DNA of 64,000 nt from the NCBI GenBank assembly GCA_030704615.1, contig CM060732.1, positions 54,417,053 through 54,481,052 on the forward strand. Direction: 5' to 3'. Below, in pieces: positions 39,376-50,523 of the stretch. The notes beneath the pieces are model-generated. The model had not been told where the DNA came from and ran no database searches. It worked only from the letters and a program-made list of their open reading frames with translations. The translations under genes and the position numbers were made by a program. How positions within the stretch are numbered: the stretch's first letter is position 1; each line of letters opens with the position of its first letter. The DNA comes from Takakia lepidozioides. Lineage: Eukaryota; Streptophyta; Takakiopsida; Takakiales; Takakiaceae.

Positions 39376-40582
39376 TCTCCTCATAAATTTGGGATTGGAG
39401 GGTATCAAGAGAGAAAAATTGTGAAAGGATACACGATATGGTGAAGAAATGGAACTCTTTGGACCAGTGAAATGTACTTAGAAAAGTTCAAGTGTACCTT
39501 GAGATCTTCCCGGTAGCAGGCCTTAAGTAGAGCATAAATCTAAAGAATGGGGAAATTATTCGCTATTTAGCCAAAGTATTGAAGCAAAGTGTTGACTTGA
39601 TCATTGAAGTTGTTTTCCTCCTAATAATCCCAAATAAAATTAGTACTGACTTAGAAAAGGGGATTAATTTTCCCCCCAGTGACTCAACAGCCTGAAATAT
39701 TTCTATGCATCTAAGCGACAAGACCTGTTTTTTGATTTTTGGACAAAACCAGGACCCACCCTCACACTGCCTACCCCCATTCATCCACGTGGATGAACCA
39801 TACGAAGTCATCCCTACCTACCAGATGCACAAGCACCCCAAATTTGGGGAGATTCCACCTTTCTGTTTGGGAGATTATAACAATTGAAAAAGGTGCATTT
39901 TCTGCAAAATGAAAAAAACAAACAAAAACTTCATGTTTGACCAAGCAAAAACTCAACGTTGCAAACTTTTCCTGGAAGAAAAAGTGCCATATTCTAATGT
40001 AGTGCTGCATCCCAAACCCTCACATCAAATTTCACCCCAATCTACCAAAAATTAGGGGGGGTTTGCTTTGTATGTGAATGCAATGGGGGTCAAAAGATTG
40101 AATTTGCAAAGCAAATGGTTCAGGCCCCATTGGGACCCAAAATTTTACTCCAATCTGGATTTCCAACGGTCAGACAGTGCTAGGCCAAGAACTACACTAC
40201 ACTGCCCAAGAATTTCCCAAAAACCTGCAAAATTGCATTTCGGATGAAGGATTTTGTGAATTTTCCGGCCTCTTTTAAGTCAGCCAAATGGTTGCCGAAT
40301 TTTGTACTGAATCCGGCAACGTTTTCCAGGCCACGTCATGCTTTCCCAATAATTCTCAAGGCCACCTCATTCCAACCGTCCCGGTGTTCCTCCCCATTTT
40401 TTGCAGGGCTTGTGATCCACTCAACTCCAACTGCCATTCAACTGTTAGGTTCCTTCTCCTGGGACTCCTCAACTACCAGCAGACAAAGCCCAAGACAGTA
40501 GACAAGGGACAAGGACTCGACGCTTACACACTAAACTGAGGGGGAGTCGAACCCCTTGATCCGCCCTCATATGCAGACAGTC

Positions 40583-40680
40583 CCTCCCCCCCCCCCCCCC
40601 CAACACACACACACACACACACAACACACTGAACAACTGACACCCACACACACACCCAGACTCCCACACACTCCCGTGAA
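40583..40680. repeat. Poly-C tract followed by (CA)n microsatellite
   Basis: A run of about 17 C is followed by CA dinucleotides and CACAC variants. A second CA/ACGC patch lies at 40740-40770. These are simple sequence next to the decayed transposase. Confidence 0.9.
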
Positions 40681-40830
40681 CCTATCCGCCATGTCCGAAG
40701 GCCAACACAACAGCAAACACCTGCAGATGCGATTCCCACCTACACACACACACGCACGCACGCACTCACTAATGTTCATCAACACCGGAGATGTGCTTCA
40801 CGCCAACAACTTCCAAGATAGAGGAATGTA

Positions 40831-42457
40831 TTATCGCATTGGGGACAAAAGTAATGGGTACGCAGCCCGCACTGAATGCACACACGGCTGAAACAGGTTG
40901 TGCAAAGAGAAATGCCAATGGCAATGCGAGGTCGTCAACACTGTGGCATGAATCGGGTGCACAGCCAATATGGCAGGAGCCATCAGACCGTCTGTCAATG
41001 CCAGCGGAAACTCAAGATGGGTCAGCCCACGCAACCCCATCCGGCGTATGTGATACACATGCAAGAGATAAGAATTCACAATCGTGGTGTCCAATAGGAA
41101 AAAAAACACTCTATGCCACCATTTGTGAGCCTTCAGCTGCATGCTATATGCACCTCGCAACTGGTCCTGGACATCTACACCACGCATGTAAGTTTGGTAT
41201 TGAACGTGCATCGGAATAGAAGGCACCTGCACCCTGGCATTCCCCACAAACCTTTTGACCGTCACAAGTGATTCGGGCCAGATGCGGGCCAACACCATGA
41301 ACACGCATTTCTTATCCCACCACAAACAACAACCTGTGCCGATACGCCACCAAGTGCCCTTGCTTAGTCTTGGACTTGGACAAGCAAGTCAAAGAAGGGG
41401 GCAATCCTTTTCTATTCAGCTTGACAGTGCCAGTGGCCCATGTCCCAAACAAAGCCATATCATACAGCAACTATGGTGATGTGAAGTAATTGTCAGTCAC
41501 CACCACATGGCTGAGTCTATGCGATGGAGAGACTAGCCGAGTGACCACATCATATCCCTCACCTTTGCTAGACTTCTCCCTCATGCCCTCGGGGTCCCCG
41601 TTCTTCCCACAATACACATCGAAAATCATACACATAGCTATTGACTGCATCTGCAAGGGCCCACACTTTTATGCCCCACTTGACTGGCTTCTTAGGCATA
41701 ATATATTGTTGTATAACACAGTACTTCCCCTTGTACCTTATCATGATTTTGTCATCTGTCAATAATTTGTGCAGGTTCCAATGTCGTTTGCAAGCACTGG
41801 CAATTTTTGCACAAGCCCATCTGACTTTGCCAATTTTGTCAATCGCAACACTGCTACGATCAGTCTCCAGCGTTGAGTTATCCATCAAATGCAAACAATG
41901 CAAAATTGCTTCACAACGATCTCTTGTCATGACCTTTCTAGTCACAGGGCATGCAAAGAATACTTCACTCTGCTGCCAATAGCAACGGTTGTTCGGCAGC
42001 CTCTTTATCCCCATGAACAACACACACCAACCCAGACTTCCAGCTCTGGCACAACCAATATTGGCCTCCACATTGGCCCACCTCGAGTTCCGCATGCCAC
42101 TGTTTCCACAGCGTAACGATTCGTCTCCCGACAAATTCGCAGCAGGGTTGCGGTGGACCAGAACAACTTGAAAAAAAAAAAGCACAACAGGATGTCATGT
42201 TGCCTCAGAAGAGGCCCAGCTGGTGTAGGACCAGCGAACTTCTTTCTATCACTATAGAACGTTGTTTCTCTGCATTCCCAATTCCCAGGAGCGAACAAAG
42301 TGGCAAACGACTCATTTGTCTCCTCCTCCACCTCCCCTGAGGCCCCATCATTTTCCCAGTCCTCTTCCTCACATGAATCGCCCTCATATCCCTCCATACG
42401 AACCATTGGCACATCCCCATTTTCACAATCCAAGAATTCTAAACTACTAGCATCCAA
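40831..42457 (-). pseudogene. Decayed piggyBac-like transposase
   Basis: Several overlapping minus-strand frames together carry the DDE_Tnp_1_7 (piggyBac) domain. An acidic N-terminus is followed by RYKGKYCVIQQYIMPKKPVK after TDDKIMI (first catalytic Asp region; the usual DE is DK). Next come SHVVVTDNYFTS (second Asp) and RGVDVQDQLRGAYSMQ with HKWWHRVFFF and NSYLL (third Asp region). A Cys/His-containing tail follows. Frame changes near 42100-42190, 41570-41650 and 41330-41470 break it, so it cannot make a full transposase as it stands. piggyBac elements insert at TTAA. A TTAA followed by CCCT lies at 42620 but points away from the gene, so the ends are unresolved. Confidence 0.75.
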
Positions 42458-42489
42458 ATTGGCCCCCGCATGAGAAGGGGGATGCTAGA

Positions 42490-42532
42490 GTGTGAGCCCA
42501 GGAGCGTGAGCACAGGAGCCTGGCGTGAGCCC
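42490..42532. repeat. GTGAGCC-rich block A
   Basis: Short quasi-palindromic block of repeated (C/T)GTGAGCC and CAGGAGC words. Related blocks lie at 43903-43952 and 50480-50523. See the finding on candidate element ends. Confidence 0.45.
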
Positions 42533-43111
42533 AGAACACGTGGCATGATTTTGGGAAAGATGCGGCATCTATTTCCGTGGAAGAGGACCCATTACCGCAA
42601 AAACACGTCTTCATCCATATTAACCCTGCAACACCAAACAGAAACCCCAACCCTTGTCAGCCTTAGGGACCCACCTCAACCCCGACAGTGAATCTCGCCA
42701 TCCCGCCCCTGTGCATGATACTGCGCACTGACATCATCCATGGGACCATCCATGCATGCAACATCATCCACATTGTACATCCAATCGGGCTTCATCCATC
42801 CAAAAACATTCATCCTCCATCCATCCAACCAAATATTGGTGTGATGGCATATGTTGAATGACTGTCTACTGGACTATGCACATATTCATCTCTGTTGAAA
42901 AACTTTTATTGAATGCACATGGTTGAATTGGAGAGCAATGTTTAGAAGGAAAACACTTTCAAATTCTCAGGACGCAATGGACATAATGTTTCAATTCAGG
43001 GATGTGAATTTCATTGTAGTCCGTGCTCATTACAACCGATGGTGGGAAAAGAAATGGTGGTGCAACGGAAAACGGAGAGTATGTCCCCTCATGTTCCATA
43101 AATGAATGCCC

Positions 43112-43905
43112 TCAAGTACATCCGTAGGTGGTGTCAACACTGCTAATGCTACCACCTGAATCTGCTGAACTGCTAGAAATACTGCTACCACCTAAAACTG
43201 CTGCACTATCATCTATGAAGACCTTTGCGTGGAGGTGCCTGAGCGTCTTCCTGGAACTCCAACGCAAGGGTGGGGGAGAAAGCACAACTGCTTGCACACG
43301 AGCAATGCCTTCCGCGTAGTCGGGAAGGACATAATTAGGAGGTGGGCTCCAGCACAAGTCCCTCAAGTATATGGAAGACAGGGGCAACGGGATTGCGTTG
43401 ACATTCCTGCAATCAAAAATGCACCATTTGGGTAGTAATTAGACAACAGAAGGGGACGTGACAGAGAATATACACAGGGATGAAATATACAGAAAATGAA
43501 CTTACTCACATGAAAAATCATTGTCCAGGTCCTTGTCGTCTCCGTCGAGGATATCAATTTGTGCAGTGACATCCTTCACATTGGAGGTAGATAAACCCCC
43601 TTGCAACTCGGCGAGTAGGCCAGTGAAAATATCTGCATCTCCTTCCATACCAAACAAGTGCCTGCCACCTGCCTTGCAAGCATGGTAAGAAGCGCCTGCA
43701 AGAGACAGAATGATGGAATTAGAGTTTTAGAATTATTGAGTAAAGAAGGTGCAGAAGAAAAAAAAATCGATGACAAAGGCAAGAAGAGAAACCTGTGCCG
43801 AGAGTGAGATCTATGATGCGGGCCCCTGGCCGAGAACAACTCTCAATGATCGTTTGGATAAAAGCCGGGCTTTTTTCACGGGCCCCTCTCCGGGGAATGC
43901 TTGCG
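43112..43905 (-). pseudogene. 3' fragment of the beta-class DNA-methyltransferase-like gene (copy 1)
   Basis: Three linked exons on the minus strand: up to about 43905-43793, 43695-43506 (190 nt) and 43406-43112. They parallel the last three exons of the copy at 44348-46468, including intron phases and the identical 190-nt middle exon. The first exon reads GAREKSPAFIQTIIESCSRP then ARIIDLTLGTG; the next GASYHACKAGGRHLFGMEGD. This is the motif X plus motif I SAM-binding arrangement at the C-terminal half of N4/N6 (beta-class) methyltransferases. The last exon has YVLPDYAEGIARVQA and FIDDSAA plus a serine/glycine tail. There are no stops in these exons, but the 5' half, including the catalytic region, is absent. 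The break coincides with a GTGAGCC block (43903-43952), so this looks like a truncated or transposed gene piece. Confidence 0.55.
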
Positions 43906-43952
43906 CGTGAGCCTGGCCGTGTGAGCTTGTGAGCCTGGCTAGGCTCACGCCA
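43903..43952. repeat. GTGAGCC-rich block B
   Basis: Repeated GTGAGCC(T) words; the 15-mer GGCTAGGCTCACGCC at 43937-43951 is identical to one at 50507-50521. It marks the 5' break of the copy 1 methyltransferase fragment. Confidence 0.5.
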
Positions 43953-44347
43953 CGTCAGCAAGCATCCACGTGTGCAGGCCCTAATTCCGTGCTTTCCCCC
44001 CCTATTACCGCAGATCGGTTGTCGCCTATGTCCTTTTTTTTTTAACCCTCTTCATCGCCCCCACATGAATATTCTTTCCAGCCGAAAACAATGGTAGGTT
44101 TGTGGATGGTTTAGGATTGAGGACATGATTGAGATCGCCCGCTAGAGATTGAATATTAACAGCAAACCCTTTTTTTGCAAAGTAGTTCATTCATTCCAAC
44201 CCACAAACATTTTCCAATGCCGGAATCTCAAGACCTACCCCAGGCAATCCCTAACTGTACTTACAGGAACGCGCGAAGAACTTGAAAAACAGTTTGGGGA
44301 TGGAAGCAACACCAAAACACAATTTATTAAGCCTCGGTACATGAACC

Positions 44348-46468
44348 TCAAGAACTACTAGAGGTTCCAGAGGAACCACTTCCAGAGTCTGCAGCAATAT
44401 CATCTATGAACACAGCAGCCTATCCGCGACGTTTTTTTTTTCCACGACCCCCATGGCGAGGCGAATACATTGTTTGTTGGGACAACACCCGTGCGCATGC
44501 TTCCGCCTAAACCGGCAAGCGGTAAGCTCTAGGGGGACTCGGGGTCATGTAGTATCCTTGGAAACCGAAAGGTGTCTGCTGATTCGATGACTGGTGCCGA
44601 ACTCTGGAAAGCAAGAAGATGAATGGTGGTAGATGTTATCATCCAAAAATAGACAATGTAAGCAACCATCTGTCGAACGGGAATGACACAAAGAAATGCA
44701 ACATATTTTGCACGACAAGAAACGAACTTACTCACACTCAAAATTGGAGTCCACGTCGAGATCCTCGTTAGGCGCTTCGGGCTCCTCCAGAAGTCCCTCC
44801 ATGGATGGGGCAGAAGTAGTGCCCGACTCAAGCTGATGAAGCTCGCTTGAGAAGAGCTCCGTATCAGCTTCCATGCCGAAGAAGTGTCTTCCAGCGCTTT
44901 TGCACGCATGAAAAGATGCTCCTGCAAATCGAAGACGAACGAGAAATTAAAACAGGGCTTCCCTAAGCCCACTGCCCATATTTAAATACAGTGTTCAGGG
45001 ACCCACCTGTGCCAATAGACAAGTCAACCACTCGTCCACCATGACGGTTGCATGTCTCCACCAAAGTCTACATGAAAGCTGGGGATTTCTCCCGGGCACC
45101 TCTCCAAGGGACACCAGTCGACCTTTTCGTAGTTTGACCCGAGTCCATGTAATTGAAGATTACATCGTCCTCCACAGGCTCGCAAGTGGGGTCAATGTGA
45201 GCTGCAAGGTCCCTCAACTGGAACTCAGCAATACCAGGAGGAAGAGTGTCATTCTGCACCCTCACCAGGCACAAAGCTTCGAACACCCGAGTCTATCAAT
45301 AATCACGAAGAGAGCATGAGGAAAAAGACATAACCTACTTTTGACACTTACTGAAGAACCACGAAACTTTAATTCAAAGGAATCAACTCACTTTCTGCCC
45401 CGGGAACTCACCCTTCGCAAGAGGCAGAGTGTTGATGCATGTCCAAGTTTTGATGACATGAAACCCGGAAGCTTTCATGTAGCTGAAAAGAGTTCTCCGT
45501 GCCGACATGTCCTTTGACTGCATGAGAAGAAGAGCCCCCGAGTCAAAAAGAAATTTGTTGCTGAATGAGAAAGCCCACTGCCAGTAACGAGAATCCGATT
45601 TGTTCCAAGTGAGGGTTGCATTGGAAGGCAACACATCAGGGACAGGCAAACCGTCAGGAATGTCCAGCACCACAAGGTCAGTCGCGTATGCCTGCTGAAC
45701 TCCATTCACCCAATCTGGCCTTTTTGTGACCTGCAACAAAAAACAAGACACGGTGTCACTAGCCTAATCCAAATCCAACATGAAATCAATAACGATGACA
45801 AGCCAGAACGAGTTGCCAAAACAAAATCATTCATACCACAGTTAAGACATATGTGCTTACCTGAGTAAGGAACAAAACAAGCATGTCCCATGATTTCGAC
45901 GGTACCCCTTTGAATGTGGACTTCCTGGATTCCATCATTGCCAGAAAACTTTCATTCACCACCTTACGATGGAACTGGCCCAAAACCCTGGATGGATGTT
46001 CTCTCGCCTCGAAAGGTTGCTCCCTCGTCTTTGATGTTCTCCTATCCCTCCTAGTTGGAGAAGGAAGTCTTTCAGCGACCTCTGACGGGCCCTGTTCCTG
46101 CGGAGCTGAACTCTTCCCCTTCCCCTTCGGATCCCCGGCAATCTTCCCCTTCCATTTTGGAGTAGCAGATTACTCAGGCTCTTTTGCAGCCAGTGCTTGA
46201 ATTATTTTGTCCTGAATGTCTTTGTCAGCAAGCGGGGCAAGTGCCACGGCGTTGTCGTTAAGGTTTCTCAAAACCACTTCATCGAATGGTGTGTCTTGTT
46301 TTGGCAGATCGAGGTACCACCCACAGTCTCTGAAGTGCGCCCTGCTCCAGTCTCTGGCAATACCAGCCGTGTACATTGTCTTGTCGTTGGAGGGATCAAC
46401 CCATGAGTAGATGAAATCTGGGTCATCGCTAAGGTATTTTCCCGGTATGAGGACATGATACATGTACC
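44348..46468 (-). pseudogene. DNA methyltransferase-like gene, beta-class (N4/N6) layout, copy 2, with four stops
   Basis: Five exons on the minus strand: 46468-45861, 45730-45392, 45292-45007, 44921-44732 and 44603-44348. Introns have consistent phases. Exon 2 carries TDLVVLDIPDGLPVPD, placed where beta-class enzymes have (D/N/S)PP(Y/W), followed by SGALLLMQS and ASGFHVIKTW. Exons 3-4 carry GAREKSPAF, then GGRVVDLSIGTG and GASFHACKSAGRHFFGMEAD. This is the C-terminal motif I region (DxxxGTG, GRxxxGxE). Motif IV before motif I is the beta-class order. The catalytic-loop sequence is DIPD, not DPPY, so activity is doubtful even in an intact copy. Exon 1 is a charged linker with no known domain. 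In-frame stops occur at 46170-46172, 45068-45070 and twice in the last exon. Upstream exons may be missing; six hairpins begin about 120 bp beyond the 5' end. Assignment rests on motifs only. Confidence 0.55.
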
Positions 46469-46588
46469 TGAATCACACACACCCAAAACCCAGAAAGTCA
46501 TTCGATCTGAACAGGACACAGATCACACATCATGAAAAGGGTATTGGAATGCAAGTCAGTAACACAGAGAAACTAACTTTTGCCAGCC

Positions 46589-47242
46589 CGAATCAACCTT
46601 GCGTTGACGCAATGTTGATTCGAGCTGAAATGGAAAACACCAAATGTGGAGAACTGTACTTTCAACGAGCACTTACGAGAGGGAAAGCCCATTATCCTAA
46701 ACCATCGCATGCACAACATGGAATCCCCAATCAACCTTGCGTTGACGCAAAGTAGATTGGCGGATACACATATGATAATGTTGCATTGAAAGAGACAGTG
46801 ATTGACAAGCGGAATTCAACATTGCGTCAATGCAAGGTTGATTCGGTTAACAGAGGAAATGGAAAACAATGCTAGAAAACAACCATCCGAAGATTTGCTG
46901 ATATGGATATTCAACCTTGCGTTGACGCAAGGTTGAATTCCTCTGCTGTAAACACTTGTCCATGGTATTTGATAACTTTAACTTTCCTACAATTGTATGG
47001 AAATCGGGGTATTTATGCGGGACATTTCTAGCAATCCATACCATCAAACAACGTTGCGTCAACGCAAGGTTGTTTGTTGGTACAGTGTAAGCTGTAAACA
47101 GCATTTCAAACAAACTCCAAACAAACTTTATGTTCATCCTGGCAACAGTGGAACTGAAAACGACAGCAAACAACATCCCAGGAATACAGGAAAACCTACA
47201 TAGCCTGGCCCTTCATCAACCTTGCGTTGACGCAAGGTTGAT
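46589..47242. repeat. Cluster of six near-identical hairpins (TCAACCTTGCGT core)
   Basis: Six palindromes share left arm TCAACCTTGCGT, a 2-nt loop (TG or CA) and right arm ACGCAAGGTTGA: 46589-46622, 46727-46760, 46814-46843, 46909-46938, 47041-47080 and 47215-47242. Centres are 85-168 bp apart. Beyond the core the arms extend with different but mutually complementary flanks in several copies: CGAATC/GATTCG, CCAATC/GATTGG, ATTC/GAAT and CAAAC/GTTTG. The spacers between hairpins are not repeats of each other. They lie between the methyltransferase-like pseudogene (minus) and the MULE gene (plus). Open frames running through them are artefacts of the palindromes. Confidence 0.85.
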
Positions 47243-48099
47243 TTGGCGGTGCTAAAAATGAGAGTGAGTGGGAAGGACTCTCCGACAATCCTTTTATCCC
47301 AAGCTGTGCTCCACCAGTACATTTGTTTGTAAGTTCTGCAAGGTGGCCCCCTCCTGTATTGCACATTGCCCTGCTCGCATTGTCGTGCACCTCACTTCGG
47401 TAAGATCCCTTCAAGTCATAGTTACTCGCTTTGATACGCGCGCCTAACTCCCAACCTGGCCGCCGGGCCAACTCGGAGCTTCGGCTGCTCACCGGGACAT
47501 AACGGTCCCGCTTTACTCCCCCAACAGACCCTCCACCAATTTGGGCCTAGTGGAAATTCCCTTTGGTAGATGGTAGTCCGGAATAGCTCCCCACTTTTTG
47601 GTCGTTTTCCGACTCGCTCGCTTACTGACTAGTTTATGGTCACCAACGGGCTTGCACCGTTCTCGGGGTTACTACTCCCTATATATACTTCTGTGACTGT
47701 CCACGGGGGTTTCACAAACAACCATGCCATTTTATGGCGAACCACCACGAAGACCCTCGATTCCCGGTGATGAGTTGCGGTGAGTTTTGGCCCACCCACC
47801 ACGGCCCCATTGGACCGTGGCGAGTCCCAAGACTCCCCACGACTCCCACCACAAGGTGTCCGCCCCATGGTGAGTCCTATGCCACCCCCACTAAGTCCCA
47901 CTAAGCTACCATCACCCCTTGTGGAGCTACCCCCACCGCAACCCGGTGTGCGGGGCTCCATCTAGTGAGCGCCTCCGCCTCCTTGAGTGCCTTGGGCACT
48001 CAAGGGTGCTTCAGCCCCCCCGTACCTATTGCTGCCACCGCCCCCACCACAGGGGCAGCCTGCGTCCCGACCCCCTGCCCTCAAGGCAAAGGGCCGCGA

Positions 48100-50313
48100 C
48101 ACGCATGTACTACGTTACTCACTGTTGCAAAACCATGACTCGAGCCTACATTCATTTTGGGACTCACGACCATCATGTGTCTCACAGCAATTGCAGAGAT
48201 AGTGTGGAGTTGGCGCGTGGGCTCGAGGAGTTTGCAAAGTCTCCTTCAACCGAACCATCTGCCATAGCGCTGGCTGCCAGCAAAAGTTTCCTGGAGAGGC
48301 ATATTCTGGGGCAAGGAAGCAAATCCAGCTCAAGACTTGAGGGGGCGTCTTTGGATGCAGTGATGGATCACTTCTCCGTGTTGAGCTCCCCCAATATTGG
48401 GAATCAGGTGAATGCATTGAGAGTGCGCGGTGGAAACACAGGGTCCATCGACAGCATTATGGAGCTCAAACGAATAAGTCAATATGACTTTATCCAATCT
48501 AGCGTCTTCCCGGATCAGGGGTCTTCAAAGGTTTACTTGTTCAAGATGTCTACGGTGGGCGAGGGCAGTGGCGTCAGCCTGGCCAGACGTATGCAACCAG
48601 GGGGGGATCTGGAGAAAGCCTGGATGATGTTCGATCATTGCAAACGAGTGAAGGGCTAGACAACCATGTCTTGCCATGTTTACGACCCGAACTACCAAAG
48701 AATAATGACAATTGCCATCTGTGACATGCAGTCTGAAGATACAGAGTCCCAGATGATAATGTGGAATTGTTTGCTTTCAGTCATGGAGTCCAATGGACAT
48801 ACATGCATAAATTTCAACGGGTTTATGGCGGATAGTGCACATGCTAACTTCAACGCTGTGCGCCAAGTTTTTGGATCTGGTGATCCAAAGGTACCCATGC
48901 CTAATAGGGAGCGCACATGTCTATTCCACTGGACTCAGTCCCTGCAGAAACATACGAAGAGGTGCATCGGAAGAGATCTGAAGGCGGAGCACATGAGGCT
49001 CTGCTTCTGCATGTACAAGAATGCGACTACAATGGAAGAGGCTGAGACCAGGTACCAGACAGTGAGAGCATGGTGGTTCTCGTCAGGGGCTACTGATCAT
49101 GACGGTGTCAAAGAATTGGAAGACTGGTTGGTCTTCTGGCACTTCAGATACCGGCAATGGGGGCCTTTCATGACTACTGTAAGCTGTTTTTCACCTCTGA
49201 AATCCCTTGTATGTGCCCAGTTTCTTTCCTTGTTCCCAGAATGATCCGCGCTTGCATGAATGACGCTCTTTCATTTTCCTTTCACAGGACATGTCCCTTG
49301 AGGACATTGTGGACATGCCGTCCTACAACCTGGCAGAAAGCGTTCACGCGGTCTGGAAGCAGCAATCTGGCAAAGCAGGAAGAGATCTGTACATTGCTAC
49401 AACAGATGATCTGGTACGAGCTCTAACCCAACAAACAAGATATCGTGACTTCCTCAGGGGGCGATGTGGGGGCAAGGGACCAAATACAGCAGAGTTGATG
49501 CTAAGGGTTGCAAGAAGGTCCGGGGATCCAACGAAGATGGCAAAGGCAGTGAACAGGTGCACAATAGGCTTGCCTCTCCAATCAAGGGAGCCCCATCTGG
49601 AAGGAGAGGAAATGTTTGGGACTTGCAAACGCAAGCTAAATACACCTCCAGGATCAGATGGGGATTCACATCGCCATGACAGAGACAACTTCTCTGTACC
49701 CAAGATTTCTCCACTACAAAGTATGGCATCCAGTAGGAAAGAGGCTGCTGGTGCATCCTCTTCCACAAAGACTTGTCCTTTATTTGCAACCCCTTTAATT
49801 GCGGGTTTCCAGCAGGACCACAGGGGGGCAGTGCAGGAGTCACCTTGTGCTGACTCCGAATGGCACATCGAGCGAACTACTCCAGGGTTTAGAGTTGGCT
49901 GCGCTGCAGTGAGGGCCATTAGTTATGAAAAGTGTAAGTCCAGGATAGTCAGAGGCTCAGCGGGTACTCCAGCTCCGACGGTCACATGTTTGATTCGGCC
50001 ATATATGTCGAAGGAGTCGAAGACGCACAAATTCTGGTTCTACCCGGACGATATGGCTCGCTGTGTGAATGGTACCATCCGCGACTCCTGTATTGCTAAG
50101 CCTCCCCCACCCACCATTTGGCCAGTGCGGGTGGGAACCTCCCTAACAGCACTAGAGATTGGCAAGTTGGAGGACGCCGGCTTTCGTCTGCACCGATCTG
50201 TGGCGTCGACTCTTGGTGGCCTTGTTGCTATGGTGCCTCCGTTCATGCAAGAATCCCTAAGTAAGATTCATGATGACTCACCCAACCTTTTTTTTTCACC
50301 TCTTCTTCAATAA
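48100..50313 (+). pseudogene. MULE-like transposase with one in-frame stop
   Basis: The frame from about 48100 is open to 48656. A TAG stop lies at 48657-48659, and the same frame continues to 49178. A phase-0 GT-AG intron (49179-49287) leads to the last exon, 49288-50313. An N-terminal zinc-ligand-like patch (AYIHFGTHDHHVSHSNCR) precedes a long helical region. The DDE-like core has MTIAICDMQSEDTES, then FMADSAHANFNAVRQVFG, RTCLFHWTQSLQKH and, after the intron, MPSYNLAESVHAVWKQQSG. The ADxxxAxxxAxxxxFG..C..H pattern is that of MULE transposases. The C-terminal 200 residues are unassigned. If the TAG were read through or were a sense codon, the frame would be whole, so decay is recent or the family uses a split product. 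The true start is uncertain; upstream sequence to 47.6 kb is GC-rich. Confidence 0.6.
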
Positions 50314-50479
50314 GAAAACCTGAGTAAGTTTCACAATGACCATTCCATTCTCTCTATACCTCTTTTTTTAAGCGCTATAACTGCTTCCACGACAATAGGA
50401 CCCTCTCTAAACATAGGACTCGGGTATGGGGCATGCTTCTTCCTCCACTAAACCCGTGGGTTCATGCTTAGAGGGCAAA

Positions 50480-50523
50480 GCGTGAGCCGAGCTCCTGCGC
50501 TCACACGGCTAGGCTCACGCCGT
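50480..50523. repeat. GTGAGCC-rich block C
   Basis: Contains the 15-mer GGCTAGGCTCACGCC also found at 43937-43951, plus GCGTGAGCC and GCGCTCACAC. It lies 170 bp downstream of the MULE stop codon. Confidence 0.5.

Larger units (their letters stand above)
36967..40582. other. No recognisable gene; repeats only
   Basis: No family motif was seen in either strand. A foldback element (38828-38961) and a three-unit tandem repeat (about 39165-39375) are listed separately. The remainder contains only short open frames. Confidence 0.45.

Noticed and set aside
42616-42640. piggyBac terminal repeat (TTAA followed by CCCT)
   Set aside because: The orientation points away from the transposase relic, and no matching inverted end with TTAA was found on the other side.
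46589-47242. CRISPR-like array or tandem repeat
   Set aside because: The repeats are palindromes with unequal spacers of 50-140 bp and variable arms in a eukaryotic genome; no cas genes and no regular spacing.
49344-49919. 191-codon minus-strand frame
   Set aside because: It is opposite the last MULE exon and has no motif of its own.
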